Of a stretch of DNA of 61,698 bases, positions 1 through 7,485 are shown one piece after another (the stretch's first letter is position 1; each line of letters starts with the position of its first letter). A model generated the notes under the pieces. The model was not told the DNA's origin. It saw only the letters and a program-made list of their open reading frames with translations, and searched no databases. This DNA is from Proteiniphilum sp. X52. GTDB lineage: Bacteria > Bacteroidota > Bacteroidia > Bacteroidales > Dysgonomonadaceae. Where the stretch lies: the NCBI RefSeq assembly GCF_003712195.1, contig NZ_RDSD01000024.1, forward strand, positions 1 to 61,698, read 5' to 3'. A program made the position numbers and the translations under genes.

Positions 1-779
1 ACATCTGCAACAATATAAGAGTCCGTATACATATAATAGGTATTTGGATTTCTTTCTACAGTAACAGAATTGTTTTGCTCGGAAACAATACGGATATCCG
101 AAGAGACATTCCATGAGACGGGTATATTATTAGGTAGATTGATAGTGTATGTATAAGTTTCTTGACCACAAATATTTCGGGGGCCGGAGAGGGCAGGTCG
201 TTTAATATAATACTTTCTATTTGACCATGTGTATGGGCAATCGTTATATGCATGGATATATAGAGGCCAAGCCCCCCATTTCGATTTATATAACCCATTA
301 GAAAGTCTTACGGCTGAATGATCACAATTATCACTCCATCCATAAACTGTCCATGTCCAACAAGACCCATACCACACCTTACTTGCTAAACTTTCATTGC
401 TTACTTGTATGTAACTGCCATCATCCCAATATTTTGATATATTTTGGGGAAGCGGAGGAATACTGTTGGAATTATATGGATTGAAAGAGTTATAATCACT
501 ATCGAGAAAGGCATTAACCCAAACATTGTTTCCACCTTCCGAAATATTCCAGGCAAAAGAGTGACAATTATATTCCCGGGTGGCAGCACCAACCCTTTGA
601 ACGGAATCTGTCAGATTGTGGTCGGCTAACCAGCCCGCAGCTTGTGCTTCAAACAAAGCAACATCACCGGCAGAAAGAGTGTGTGCTTCTACAACAGTTC
701 CATTGGGAGTATATACTTGGGATAGCGACAAATTACAAATGCTCCCTAAAAATAGGGAGCATAAAATTATCTTCTTCAT
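1..779 (-). CDS. Secreted protein with NCHSFAW cysteine-hydrolase-like domain and Ig/PKD-like repeat (partial)
   Basis: The reading frame is open from an ATG at 779 down to the window edge (259 codons), so the 3' end is missing. Residues 1-20 are a signal peptide. Residue C72 sits in the motif YNCHSFAW. A second conserved-looking block around 152-176 has CDHSAVR, then SKWG and PLYIH. A Cys followed much later by DH and WG blocks resembles papain-fold/NlpC-type amidases; that is inference from the pattern, not a family match I can name. From about residue 199 (GPRNICGQ) the sequence looks like an Ig/PKD-type beta domain with alternating hydrophobic strands. It lies 14 bp downstream of a lipoprotein gene on the same strand, so the two are probably cotranscribed. 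Function unknown; an envelope-facing hydrolase is the best guess. Confidence 0.8.
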   Translation of the reverse strand, partial: MKKIILCSLFLGSICNLSLSQVYTPNGTVVEAHTLSAGDVALFEAQAAGWLADHNLTDSVQRVGAATREYNCHSFAWNISEGGNNVWVNAFLDSDYNSFNPYNSNSIPPLPQNISKYWDDGSYIQVSNESLASKVWYGSCWTWTVYGWSDNCDHSAVRLSNGLYKSKWGAWPLYIHAYNDCPYTWSNRKYYIKRPALSGPRNICGQETYTYTINLPNNIPVSWNVSSDIRIVSEQNNSVTVERNPNTYYMYTDSYIVAD

Positions 780-793
780 GGTGTTGTCGAATT

Positions 794-1375
794 TTACTTA
801 TTGCAATGATTTGAAATAATCTGCATTAAAAAATCATTAAAATCTTTATCATTATAAATACCATATTCAAACTCATGTTGGCTACAATAATCGGAAATAG
901 ACTGTAATATTTCTTTTTCTCCTTCTATTGACAGCAGTTGAGTAATCAGTTGTAAGCCTGTTTGTCTTGCCATCATCGGATTACTGTATTTAACATCAAA
1001 CTTGATTTTCTGCTTTTTCATGGACAAACATAAAAGTTCTTTTCGTTGCTTGGAGTTTAACTGCAGCAAAAAGTCTTTTTGACTCATCAGATACTCGACA
1101 CAAGCTATTCTAATGGCTTCGTTGTCTGACATAGATGAATAATCCGTCTGATATGTGTTGCCGTGAGCTATATAATAATCAATGTAGCTATCAAAACCGG
1201 AAAACTCATTTTTCAGAATTTCATATTCATTATTAGCTATAATAAAATTTTCTGTTTCTTTTGGAATATTAAACAGCTCCTGATGCTTAAATTCAGAGAT
1301 ATTAATATTTTGTCGTTGACATGCTATCATGCCAAGCAACATACTACAAGTTATCAGTATCTGTATCTGTTTCAT
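794..1375 (-). CDS. Predicted lipoprotein of unknown family
   Basis: 193 residues with a lipoprotein signal: hydrophobic stretch ending LLGMIAC, so C19 is the likely lipidated cysteine, followed by a polar mature protein rich in helices. The middle contains ACVEYLMSQKDFLLQLNSK, a pattern (C-[VL]-E-x-[LI]-[LMI] then a Leu/Lys-rich helix) also seen in the products at 1548-1841 and 24772-25569; I read these as paralogues. No catalytic motif is visible. Its ATG overlaps the stop of a 55-residue ORF by 4 bp (translational coupling), and the secreted cysteine-motif protein follows 14 bp downstream, so this is a three-gene unit. Role unknown; a lipoprotein partner or inhibitor of the downstream secreted protein is speculation. 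Confidence 0.8.
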   Translation of the reverse strand: MKQIQILITCSMLLGMIACQRQNINISEFKHQELFNIPKETENFIIANNEYEILKNEFSGFDSYIDYYIAHGNTYQTDYSSMSDNEAIRIACVEYLMSQKDFLLQLNSKQRKELLCLSMKKQKIKFDVKYSNPMMARQTGLQLITQLLSIEGEKEILQSISDYCSQHEFEYGIYNDKDFNDFLMQIISNHCNK

Positions 1376-1539
1376 TTTAATTCTTGTTTTGCTTGATCCA
1401 TAATAAACTGAGCCTTTGCAATCGTATTGTTTTCCTTCAAGTGGAGAATTCTTTGAAATTCTTTATATTTCAAAGAGGTTGAATTTAATTTATCCATTGT
1501 TCTTAAACTTAATTTCACAGTAGGCATCACACTATACAT
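1372..1539 (-). CDS. Small 55-residue ORF coupled to lipoprotein gene
   Basis: An ATG at 1539 opens a 55-codon frame that ends TGA at 1372-1374, overlapping the lipoprotein ATG by 4 bp (ATGA). The peptide begins MYSVMPTVKLSLRTMDK and is basic and helical, with no signal peptide or membrane segment. It fills what would otherwise be a 170-bp hole between the truncated gene at 1548 and the lipoprotein. The ATGA junction and lack of stops argue that it is translated. No family is recognised; an alternative is that it is the residual tail of a longer degraded gene. Confidence 0.5.
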   Translation of the reverse strand: MYSVMPTVKLSLRTMDKLNSTSLKYKEFQRILHLKENNTIAKAQFIMDQAKQELK

Positions 1540-1547
1540 TGAATACA

Positions 1548-1841
1548 CTATGCTTTTTTATCGTATTTGTTAACCGCTTCTTCCAAAAGGCTCTTTAACA
1601 TCTTATTATCTAATTGCTCAATCATTGACTTATGAGATAATAGAAGTTCCACACATAGTATATTGAAAGCATATTCTCCTTTTTGTAAATCACTCCAATT
1701 TTTTTGAACATTTAATGGTTCCAGCATCTTATAATGGTTCACTAAACCATAGGCTGATTTTTCTCGCTTGAATAATTCTTCAAAACCTTTGATGTTCAAA
1801 ATAATCATTCCCTCCGGGTGTGTAATGATTATTGTAAACAT
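1548..1841 (-). pseudogene. 5'-truncated paralogue of the neighbouring lipoprotein, fused to a hairpin repeat
   Basis: The frame runs 97 codons, but the first ~19 codons are encoded by an interspersed palindromic repeat also present at 6293-6397, so they are not native. From about residue 20 the product is a helical segment containing FNILCVELLLSHKS followed by an EQLDNK helix, which parallels the CVEYLMSQK..LQLNSK block of the lipoprotein at 794-1375. There is no signal peptide or lipobox. I read it as the C-terminal half of a lipoprotein paralogue whose 5' part was lost at the repeat. It could still be expressed as a cytoplasmic remnant. Confidence 0.5.
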
Positions 1842-1853
1842 GTCGGTTTCATA
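1789..1853 (-). repeat. Interspersed hairpin repeat, copy A (5' part)
   Basis: About 65 bp nearly identical (three or four differences) to the reverse complement of 6293-6358. It contains an inverted repeat AATAATCATT/AATGATTATT around an inner CCC(G)GGG turn. Copy B (6293-6397) is the longest; copy C (60722-60776) matches the other half of B. Confidence 0.75.
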
Positions 1854-2067
1854 TTGTTTGTTGCCCTTTTTCGCGCCTTTGAACTTTCATTTCTTTTAAG
1901 TAGCCCGCCACATTTCAATAAATGAAAATCCAAACCCATCAAAAAATGGCTAAAAAACAATGAATGAAAAAATTCAAAACAGCTTCTAAATAATTTTACT
2001 TATTCGAGCAAGAACAAAACTGTTCCGAAAAGCGTTTCAAAGGTAATCCTTTTAAACAGGTACCACT

Positions 2068-2289
2068 ATGAACAAGAAAGTGATCGGAACCAATGCAGGC
2101 ATTATATGGAACCTGCTGAATGACTACCAAAAGTGGGACATACCGAAGCTATCCAAGGCCTCCGGGTTATCGGAAAAAGAGGTCTATACCGCCATCGGAT
2201 GGCTGGCGCGTGAAAACAAGATCGAGATCGATTCTTCAACTGATGATGGCAACGAGCTGTTTTATCTTGTAGTAGAATACTATTTCTAA
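2068..2289 (+). CDS. Winged helix-turn-helix protein (DUF2582 type)
   Basis: 73 residues with the look of a compact winged-helix domain: helix at 9-18 (AGIIWNLLNDY), then KLSKASGLSEKEVYTAIGWLARE as the helix-turn-helix, and a two-stranded wing ending FYLVVEYYF. This matches the small Bacteroidota DUF2582 family. It has no effector domain, so it could be a DNA-binding accessory protein or a nucleoid-type regulator. It stands alone on the plus strand between a minus-strand operon and convergent galE, and is followed by a hairpin terminator at 2317. Confidence 0.85.
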   Translation: MNKKVIGTNAGIIWNLLNDYQKWDIPKLSKASGLSEKEVYTAIGWLARENKIEIDSSTDDGNELFYLVVEYYF

Positions 2290-2316
2290 GTTTTTAGCAT
2301 TCAAAACAATGAAAGG

Positions 2317-2352
2317 AGGGTGACTCTCATCGCATTTGTGAAGCGCACCCTC
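2317..2352 (+). terminator. Hairpin terminator after the winged-helix gene
   Basis: GAGGGTG and CACCCTC arms are separated by about 21 nt and followed by TTTT. It lies between the convergent genes at 2289 and 2381. Confidence 0.5.
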
Positions 2353-2380
2353 TTTTGCATTCCTTTTGTCAGGAGAACCA

Positions 2381-3412
2381 TTACATCGTCCCTTTTTCCC
2401 GGAGACGTTGCTGCCATTTCCAGGCCGAAGCCATGGTATCCTCAATGGTTTCAACTGCTTTCCAGTGCAGCACCTTATTGGCTTTATCGGGTTGAGCCCA
2501 GATCTGTTCAATATCACCTTCCCTTCGCCCGACAATTTTATAATTCAAAGGCTTCCCCGACACTTTTTCGAATACTTTGATCAGCTCCAGTACGGAAAGG
2601 CCGGTTCCGGTTCCCAGATTAAATATCTCCACCTTCTCATCCGACTTCTCTTCAAGCATCCGTTCAATAGCGATCACATGCGCTTTGGCCAGGTCTACCA
2701 CGTTGATAAAGTCACGGATACAAGAACCATCGGGAGTATTATAATCGTCGCCGAATACGCTTAGTTGCTGGCGTATGCCGATCCCTGTCTGCGTGATATA
2801 AGGCACCAAGTTCTGCGGCACGCCTAACGGTAGTTCCCCGATCTCGGCCGACGGATGAGCGCCGATAGGATTAAAGTAACGAAGGATGATACTCTTGACA
2901 GGAGCGCCCGAATGTACAAAGTCGCGGATGATCTCTTCGTTGATCTGCTTGGTATTTCCGTAGGGTGATGCGGCCGGTTTGACAGGTGCATTCTCATCGA
3001 TCGGATTTGTATCAGGCTCTCCGTAAACGGTACATGAAGAAGAGAACACGATGCCTTTCACATTATGCGGCGGCATCAGTTCCAACAGGTTAATCAACGA
3101 CACTATGTTGTTGCGATAATACAACAACGGTTTTTCCACCGATTCCCCTACCGCCTTGCTGGCTGCAAAATGGATGATTCCGTCGAAGCTATATTTCCGG
3201 AACAATGCCTTCATCGACTCAAAGTCGGTGCAATCGAGTTTATCAAAAACAGGGCGTTTTCCGGTAATGCGGGTGATGCCTTCCAATACATCGGCATTGG
3301 AATTGGACAGATTATCAATAATCACCACTTCGTAGCCGGCCTGTTGCAGTTCGACCACGGTATGGGAACCGATGTATCCGGTTCCTCCTGTCACAAGAAT
3401 TTTTTTTGCCAT
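2381..3412 (-). CDS. galE: UDP-glucose 4-epimerase
   Basis: 343 residues, the usual GalE length. It interconverts UDP-glucose and UDP-galactose in the cytoplasm (Leloir pathway; precursor supply for surface glycans). The N-terminus carries the Rossmann NAD motif GGTGYIGS (9-16) and DNLSNS. The catalytic region has SSSCTVYG and a YxxxK pair in PYGNTK near residue 150. The substrate-binding block RYFNPIGAH and the C-terminal GTGTGLSVLELI motif are both present. Its own ATG is preceded by a repeat-rich spacer, so it is likely transcribed separately from the upstream tricorn remnant. Confidence 0.97.
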   Translation of the reverse strand: MAKKILVTGGTGYIGSHTVVELQQAGYEVVIIDNLSNSNADVLEGITRITGKRPVFDKLDCTDFESMKALFRKYSFDGIIHFAASKAVGESVEKPLLYYRNNIVSLINLLELMPPHNVKGIVFSSSCTVYGEPDTNPIDENAPVKPAASPYGNTKQINEEIIRDFVHSGAPVKSIILRYFNPIGAHPSAEIGELPLGVPQNLVPYITQTGIGIRQQLSVFGDDYNTPDGSCIRDFINVVDLAKAHVIAIERMLEEKSDEKVEIFNLGTGTGLSVLELIKVFEKVSGKPLNYKIVGRREGDIEQIWAQPDKANKVLHWKAVETIEDTMASAWKWQQRLREKGTM

Positions 3413-3504
3413 AATATTTTATCAAATTACAAATTACTAATTATCGATCTTTCCATACCTCCCAGTCTACCAATCACCTTATCTCCAAGTCTCGACTCCC
3501 AACT

Positions 3505-3617
3505 ATTTTCATTTTTCATTCTTCACTCTTCACTCTTCACTCTTCATTCTTCACTCTTCACTCTTCATTCTTCATTCTTCACTCTTCACTCTTCATTCTT
3601 CACTTTTCACTCTTCAA
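3505..3617. repeat. Degenerate short-period repeat (CTTCACT/CATTCTT phrases)
   Basis: The spacer between galE and the tricorn remnant consists of about 15 units of a 7-8-base phrase of the CTTCACT/CTTCATT type. It runs into the last codons of the 3600-3941 ORF. Similar phrase-like repeats occur in other gaps (48811-48905, 50011-50100). Confidence 0.8.
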
Positions 3618-3941
3618 CAGTTCCTCCACTGCGCGTTTCAGTTGCATATCATCACCACTGAGCAGTGATTCCGGAGAATTATATACCTCCACATCAGGTT
3701 CCAGTTGATTGTTTTCCATCACGGTACCTTTGGTATCCACCACAGTCACCTGCGGGATACCGAATACCAGCGACGGATCGATCTGTGTCTCCCACCATAC
3801 GGCGGTCATGGTTCCGGGAAGGGGCACCACGGCGGGACCGTCCGGGGAGATCACACTATTACGAAGCCAAAGGGGGGCTTCCTGGGCACGCAGCCAAAGC
3901 GCGGCCAGTAAAAGCAGGGAAGAAAGCAGGATTTTTCTCAT
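3600..3941 (-). pseudogene. Tricorn-type S41 protease with most of its middle deleted
   Basis: 113 residues. The first ~35 are the typical start of a secreted tricorn-homologue protease: a signal peptide (MRKILLSSLLLLAALWLRAQ), then EAPLWLRNSVISPDG, which in the family opens the first beta-propeller blade. Residues ~36-113 are the family's extreme C-terminus: PLPGTMTAVWWETQ, then VVDTKGTVMENNQLEPD and an AVEELLK helix. Full-length members are around 1,000 residues, so the propellers, PDZ domain and most of the catalytic domain are missing, yet the frame is kept. The junction lies near residue 35-38. It still encodes an exportable mini-protein but cannot be an active protease. Followed by phrase repeats. 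Confidence 0.75.
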
Positions 3942-4104
3942 TGAAATATTTATTGGATCATGGGCGGTCAGAGGGTATCATACCGTTTACAGCCGTTAAT
4001 TTGCAAAATTACATAAAATTTATAAAACCTAAAACCCTAATAGGGTGAAACAGGCCCTGATTATCGAAAAGGGACAATCACATTGCGATATTCGTTTTTT
4101 TTAG

Positions 4105-4112
4105 TATTTTTG
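4105..4112 (+). promoter_or_regulatory. Bacteroidota -7 box (TATTTTTG)
   Basis: TATTTTTG matches TAnnTTTG and lies 36 bp before the ATG at 4148. It favours that ATG over the in-frame GTG at 4127, which would leave only about 10 nt of leader. Confidence 0.5.
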
Positions 4113-4147
4113 TTTAATATTGATCCGTGTTGCGCGCACAAACAGAT

Positions 4148-5134
4148 ATGGGATACAGTGTAAAAGCATATTATCGTAAAGAGGATCTTCCTCCGATGGA
4201 GGAAATCAATTTTTTCCACAGCCCCTCATCGTTCGATTGGTACGGCACCAGTCCCGCCTATACCCCTTTCATGCTTGTTGTTTTCGAGGATGAGGTGGCG
4301 GTAGCCGCCATGTTTGCCGTCATTGTACGGATCAATCGTTTCCTGAGAGGTAAACTGTTTAAAAGATGCGTCATCTCTCAACAGCCGGCTTTCTTCAAAA
4401 AAAAACTGCCTCAGATAGAGATATTCGACGCCCTTATTGCCCATTTGGTAAAAGAGGTACGTAACCGGGTTTTTTTCATCCGCTATGAAAATCTGGGCAA
4501 CGCCATTTTCGGTTATAAGGGGTTTCGGGAAAACGGATTCTATTCGGTAAAATGGATCAATGTCCGGAACTCGCTCCAACGTAAAAGAAGAATCTGGGAT
4601 CAGCTCTCGAAGAGCAGGAAGAACCAGGTCAACAGGGCCTTGAAAAAGGGGATCGGGATAGAGGAATTCACCTCTGAAGAGAAATTACCGGAGATGTACA
4701 AGCTGATCCGTGACACAAACAACAAAAAAATATCGCGCCGGCTCCCACCCTTCCAATATTTCAAGAATTTCTTCTGTCACTATATAAGGCGAGGCAAAGG
4801 AAAAATATTGCTTACCCGCTATCAGGGTAAAATTATCGGGGGCGCCATTTTGGGATTCGAGAAAAAAGAGACGGTCTATTGCCTTTACTATTGGGGCAAA
4901 TCGAAACGGTACAAATTACTCTACCCCACCATTTTCACCATTTATCAGGCGATGCAAGTATCGGAAAACAAGGGTTTTCATTATTTCGATTTTATGGATG
5001 TGAGTTTTCTGAATAAAAATGCCGGCCGCTCCCGGTTCCTGCTCCAATTTGGCGGTAAACAGCGGGCCACGAGGCGCTGGTACCGGTTCAACTGGGGATT
5101 ACTCAACTTTTTCGCAAACCGCATTTATGATTGA
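4148..5134 (+). CDS. FemAB/GNAT-fold acyltransferase-like protein
   Basis: About 328 residues from the ATG at 4148 (an in-frame GTG lies at 4127). The layout is that of tandem-GNAT FemAB-type proteins: an N-terminal half with FFHSPSSFDWYG and a C-terminal half with a basic helix (SKSRKNQVNRALKKG), RDTNNKKISRRLPP, then GKIIGGAILGF and FDFMDVSF. Proteins of this group transfer amino acids or acyl groups to peptidoglycan precursors or glycans using tRNA- or CoA-linked donors. The exact substrate cannot be told here. It is monocistronic, with a convergent head-GIN gene downstream. Confidence 0.75.
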   Translation: MGYSVKAYYRKEDLPPMEEINFFHSPSSFDWYGTSPAYTPFMLVVFEDEVAVAAMFAVIVRINRFLRGKLFKRCVISQQPAFFKKKLPQIEIFDALIAHLVKEVRNRVFFIRYENLGNAIFGYKGFRENGFYSVKWINVRNSLQRKRRIWDQLSKSRKNQVNRALKKGIGIEEFTSEEKLPEMYKLIRDTNNKKISRRLPPFQYFKNFFCHYIRRGKGKILLTRYQGKIIGGAILGFEKKETVYCLYYWGKSKRYKLLYPTIFTIYQAMQVSENKGFHYFDFMDVSFLNKNAGRSRFLLQFGGKQRATRRWYRFNWGLLNFFANRIYD

Positions 5135-5157
5135 GACAAACGCGCCGAAGCCACTTC

Positions 5158-5178
5158 CCGATATTGCGATGTATCGGA
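5158..5178. terminator. Weak hairpin between convergent genes
   Basis: CCGATA and TATCGG arms with an 8-nt loop, followed by AAAA. It sits between the genes ending at 5134 and 5214 and could serve the plus-strand gene weakly. Confidence 0.3.
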
Positions 5179-5213
5179 AAATGGCTTTAATTTGCATTGT
5201 GGCTGTGTTATTA

Positions 5214-6059
5214 TCAGCTGAATTTCAATGAACTGCTTTTATTTACTCTTTTGTTTACCTCGCCCGGATTACCGAAACAGGTTACGTCGGCTGAACCCGA
5301 CACAGTGATATCGAGGCGGCCTGTGACACGGATACTACCGTTTGCGGCACCTGAAAAATCGGCATTACAATTATGCGCGTTGAGTTTGGAAGCAGAAACA
5401 TCACATCCTCCACTCGCGGTCAGGGTAAGCTCGCCGGTCTTCCCCGTCAGTTCAATGTTACAACCGCCGCTGGCGGAAATCCGGGTCGTTTGTGCGGATA
5501 TATCATACAATTCCACATCACTGCCACCGCTCACATCGGCTCTTACGACCTGCGCGGAAATAAAGCTGATCCCCGCATCACATCCGCCCGAAAACTCTCC
5601 TTTAAATTGCCTACACTCCAGCCTTAAATTTTCCAGATCGGTGCCCCCACTCAGTGCAAGCTCGAAATCGCCGGTTTTTAGGGGTGTTTCAAAACCGATA
5701 TCCACACCACCCGATGCATCTATCTTTCCTAAATCCGTAACGGTGACATATGCCTTTTGGATTGTGTTTCGCCTGTTACCTAAGTCGCGAAGGGAGAATG
5801 TCCGGTTGTTTTTCTTATTATAGATATGCAGCGTGCCGTTTTTGACTTCCACAACGGCCCTGTCCGACACCTCTTCGCTCACTTCTATGGAAACCGACTG
5901 ACGGTCGCCCTGGCGTACAATAACATCCCATCCTCCCGACGCATTGATGGCGGTAAATGGTGCCACCTGAGGGTTCTTTTTTATGACTCTGTTTTGCGCC
6001 GGAGCGCTGATAAATGCCACAGTGGCAAGGATAATAGTGAATAATGTCTTCATTGTCAT
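5214..6059 (-). CDS. DUF2807 head-GIN domain secreted protein
   Basis: 281 residues: signal peptide cleaved after SAPAQ, then a right-handed beta-helix/GIN-type repeat domain. The motif [ADS]-SGG recurs (INASGGWDV, DASGGVDIG, ALSGGTDL, FSGGCDAG, VSGGSDVEL, ASGGCNIEL, ASGGCDVSA) at about 20-residue steps. That is characteristic of the putative auto-transporter adhesin head-GIN family, which is surface or periplasmic and of unproven function. The second ATG (6053, MKTLF) is an equally good start. A long AT-rich 5' region with an interspersed repeat precedes it. Confidence 0.9.
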   Translation of the reverse strand: MTMKTLFTIILATVAFISAPAQNRVIKKNPQVAPFTAINASGGWDVIVRQGDRQSVSIEVSEEVSDRAVVEVKNGTLHIYNKKNNRTFSLRDLGNRRNTIQKAYVTVTDLGKIDASGGVDIGFETPLKTGDFELALSGGTDLENLRLECRQFKGEFSGGCDAGISFISAQVVRADVSGGSDVELYDISAQTTRISASGGCNIELTGKTGELTLTASGGCDVSASKLNAHNCNADFSGAANGSIRVTGRLDITVSGSADVTCFGNPGEVNKRVNKSSSLKFS

Positions 6060-6292
6060 CAGTGTTTAATTTATACTTTTATGGTAATTATTTTTTAATC
6101 CACCACTTTATTGTTAGACGTAATTTACGCTCATTTGGTTACATCATTCTTTATCTTTTTTCACTATTTTCTTTCTTTCATCCTGCCAGTAAATGAATAA
6201 CTTTCTTCCTATAATTACCCCCTGAGAATTCAAATTTTTAAAATAAATTAAATCATTAATTAATAGATGTTTATATATCGAACCATTTACGT

Positions 6293-6397
6293 ATGAAACC
6301 GACATGTTTAAAATAATCATTAAACACCCGAAGGGAATGATTATTTTGAACATCAAAGGTTCCATATACCGAAATAAAAAAATAAAATAATCATATG
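6293..6397 (+). repeat. Interspersed hairpin repeat, copy B (longest)
   Basis: 105 bp in the 360-bp gap between two minus-strand genes. The first half repeats 1789-1853 and the last 55 bp repeat 60722-60776 with two mismatches (both in reverse orientation). It holds a perfect inverted repeat AATAATCATT/AATGATTATT around CACCCGAAGGG, and a short open frame starting MFKIIIKHPKGMIILNIKG. Nothing else recognisable lies in 6060-6421. Confidence 0.8.
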
Positions 6398-6421
6398 AAA
6401 AATTTAAACGGTTTCTAAATT

Positions 6422-7468
6422 CTAGTGCGGAAAATAATAGGGCAAATAATTTGATTTAAAGCGAGAAGAGAATCGGTAGGTAGTGTACGCGCCAAGAATA
6501 CCCACGCCATTATCTATATTGGAATAGACCTGCACCGGTTCGGCAAAGGGGCCATAATCTTCGGCATTCAAGGCTTTATTGCCTGAAATGAGGTAATGGT
6601 ACATATCCTTTGAAATCTCACCTATCTCTATGATATATTCCACTGTCACCTCTTCACGGGAACTGTTCCCGTCATTTATTTCCTCTCCATTGACATAAGT
6701 CGCGGACTCCAGAATATCAGACAATGAGAAATCGAAAAGGATATCTTTCCCGTCCACAAACAGATCCGAAAAAAGGTTATCCGTCCTGTCCGACTCTTCC
6801 TCATCACCGAAAATACCCTCAAAGATATTACCGGTATCCGTAATATTGTTCTTCAATACTTCACTGAGTTTCAACCCCACTTTCCTTTCCGTGATGAGCG
6901 TGCCATTATCTGAGAAGTACTGTGAGGCTTTTATAAAATAATAATTCTCTTCGTGGGCTGCATCCGTCAATCTCAGTTGTAGCCGCATATTACGGGATGT
7001 GGTTTTAGTTACGGTATTGGCTTGATAGGGATTACTGTATTCCTCTTCCTGGACAGTCACTGTGGAATCATTGACCACGACACGGGGTTTTTTCGGGATC
7101 CGGGTTTGAGACGTGACCCTGCTGAATCCCTCGGCAACAACCTCAATCTTTATATGATCACCCGGCATTGGCAAGTAGGTCCCCCTGTATAATCCATTCT
7201 CACCACGCGAGAGTTGTTCTTTCAGATCGTCATTGGCAAATACGGATACTATCGCATTGGAAATCGGATTGAACGAGGCTATTTCCCCAAGCACAAAACG
7301 GCTTTGGGACAGATGCAGGGAAACAACCGAATCAGGGGTAAGCAATGCATTCACCACCACTAGCGGATCGGTGATCTTACCTTTGAATTCGATCTCTTTT
7401 TCGCAGGATATAAAACAAGACGCGAAGATGAATAGCGGAAGGGTAAAGGATTGATATGCCCGTTTCAT
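6422..7468 (-). CDS. DUF4249 lipoprotein, partner of TonB receptor
   Basis: 348 residues with a lipobox at ASCFISC (C22), followed by EKEIEFKG and the DUF4249 start PLVVVNALLTPDSVVSLHLS. The N-terminal part is a beta-rich transthyretin-like domain (AIVSVFANDDLKEQL, ENGLYRGTYLP). The family is found almost only in Bacteroidota, next to TonB receptors. It follows the receptor gene by 17 bp on the same strand, so the two are an operon and very likely an outer-membrane complex (surface lipoprotein lid or ligand binder). The ligand is unknown. Confidence 0.9.
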   Translation of the reverse strand: MKRAYQSFTLPLFIFASCFISCEKEIEFKGKITDPLVVVNALLTPDSVVSLHLSQSRFVLGEIASFNPISNAIVSVFANDDLKEQLSRGENGLYRGTYLPMPGDHIKIEVVAEGFSRVTSQTRIPKKPRVVVNDSTVTVQEEEYSNPYQANTVTKTTSRNMRLQLRLTDAAHEENYYFIKASQYFSDNGTLITERKVGLKLSEVLKNNITDTGNIFEGIFGDEEESDRTDNLFSDLFVDGKDILFDFSLSDILESATYVNGEEINDGNSSREEVTVEYIIEIGEISKDMYHYLISGNKALNAEDYGPFAEPVQVYSNIDNGVGILGAYTTYRFSSRFKSNYLPYYFPH

Positions 7469-7485
7469 TGTCTCACAAATTAATC

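Noticed and set aside
6304-6390. Short plus-strand ORF MFKIIIKHPKGM... as a gene
   Set aside because: It is encoded by the palindromic repeat itself and recurs only because the repeat does.
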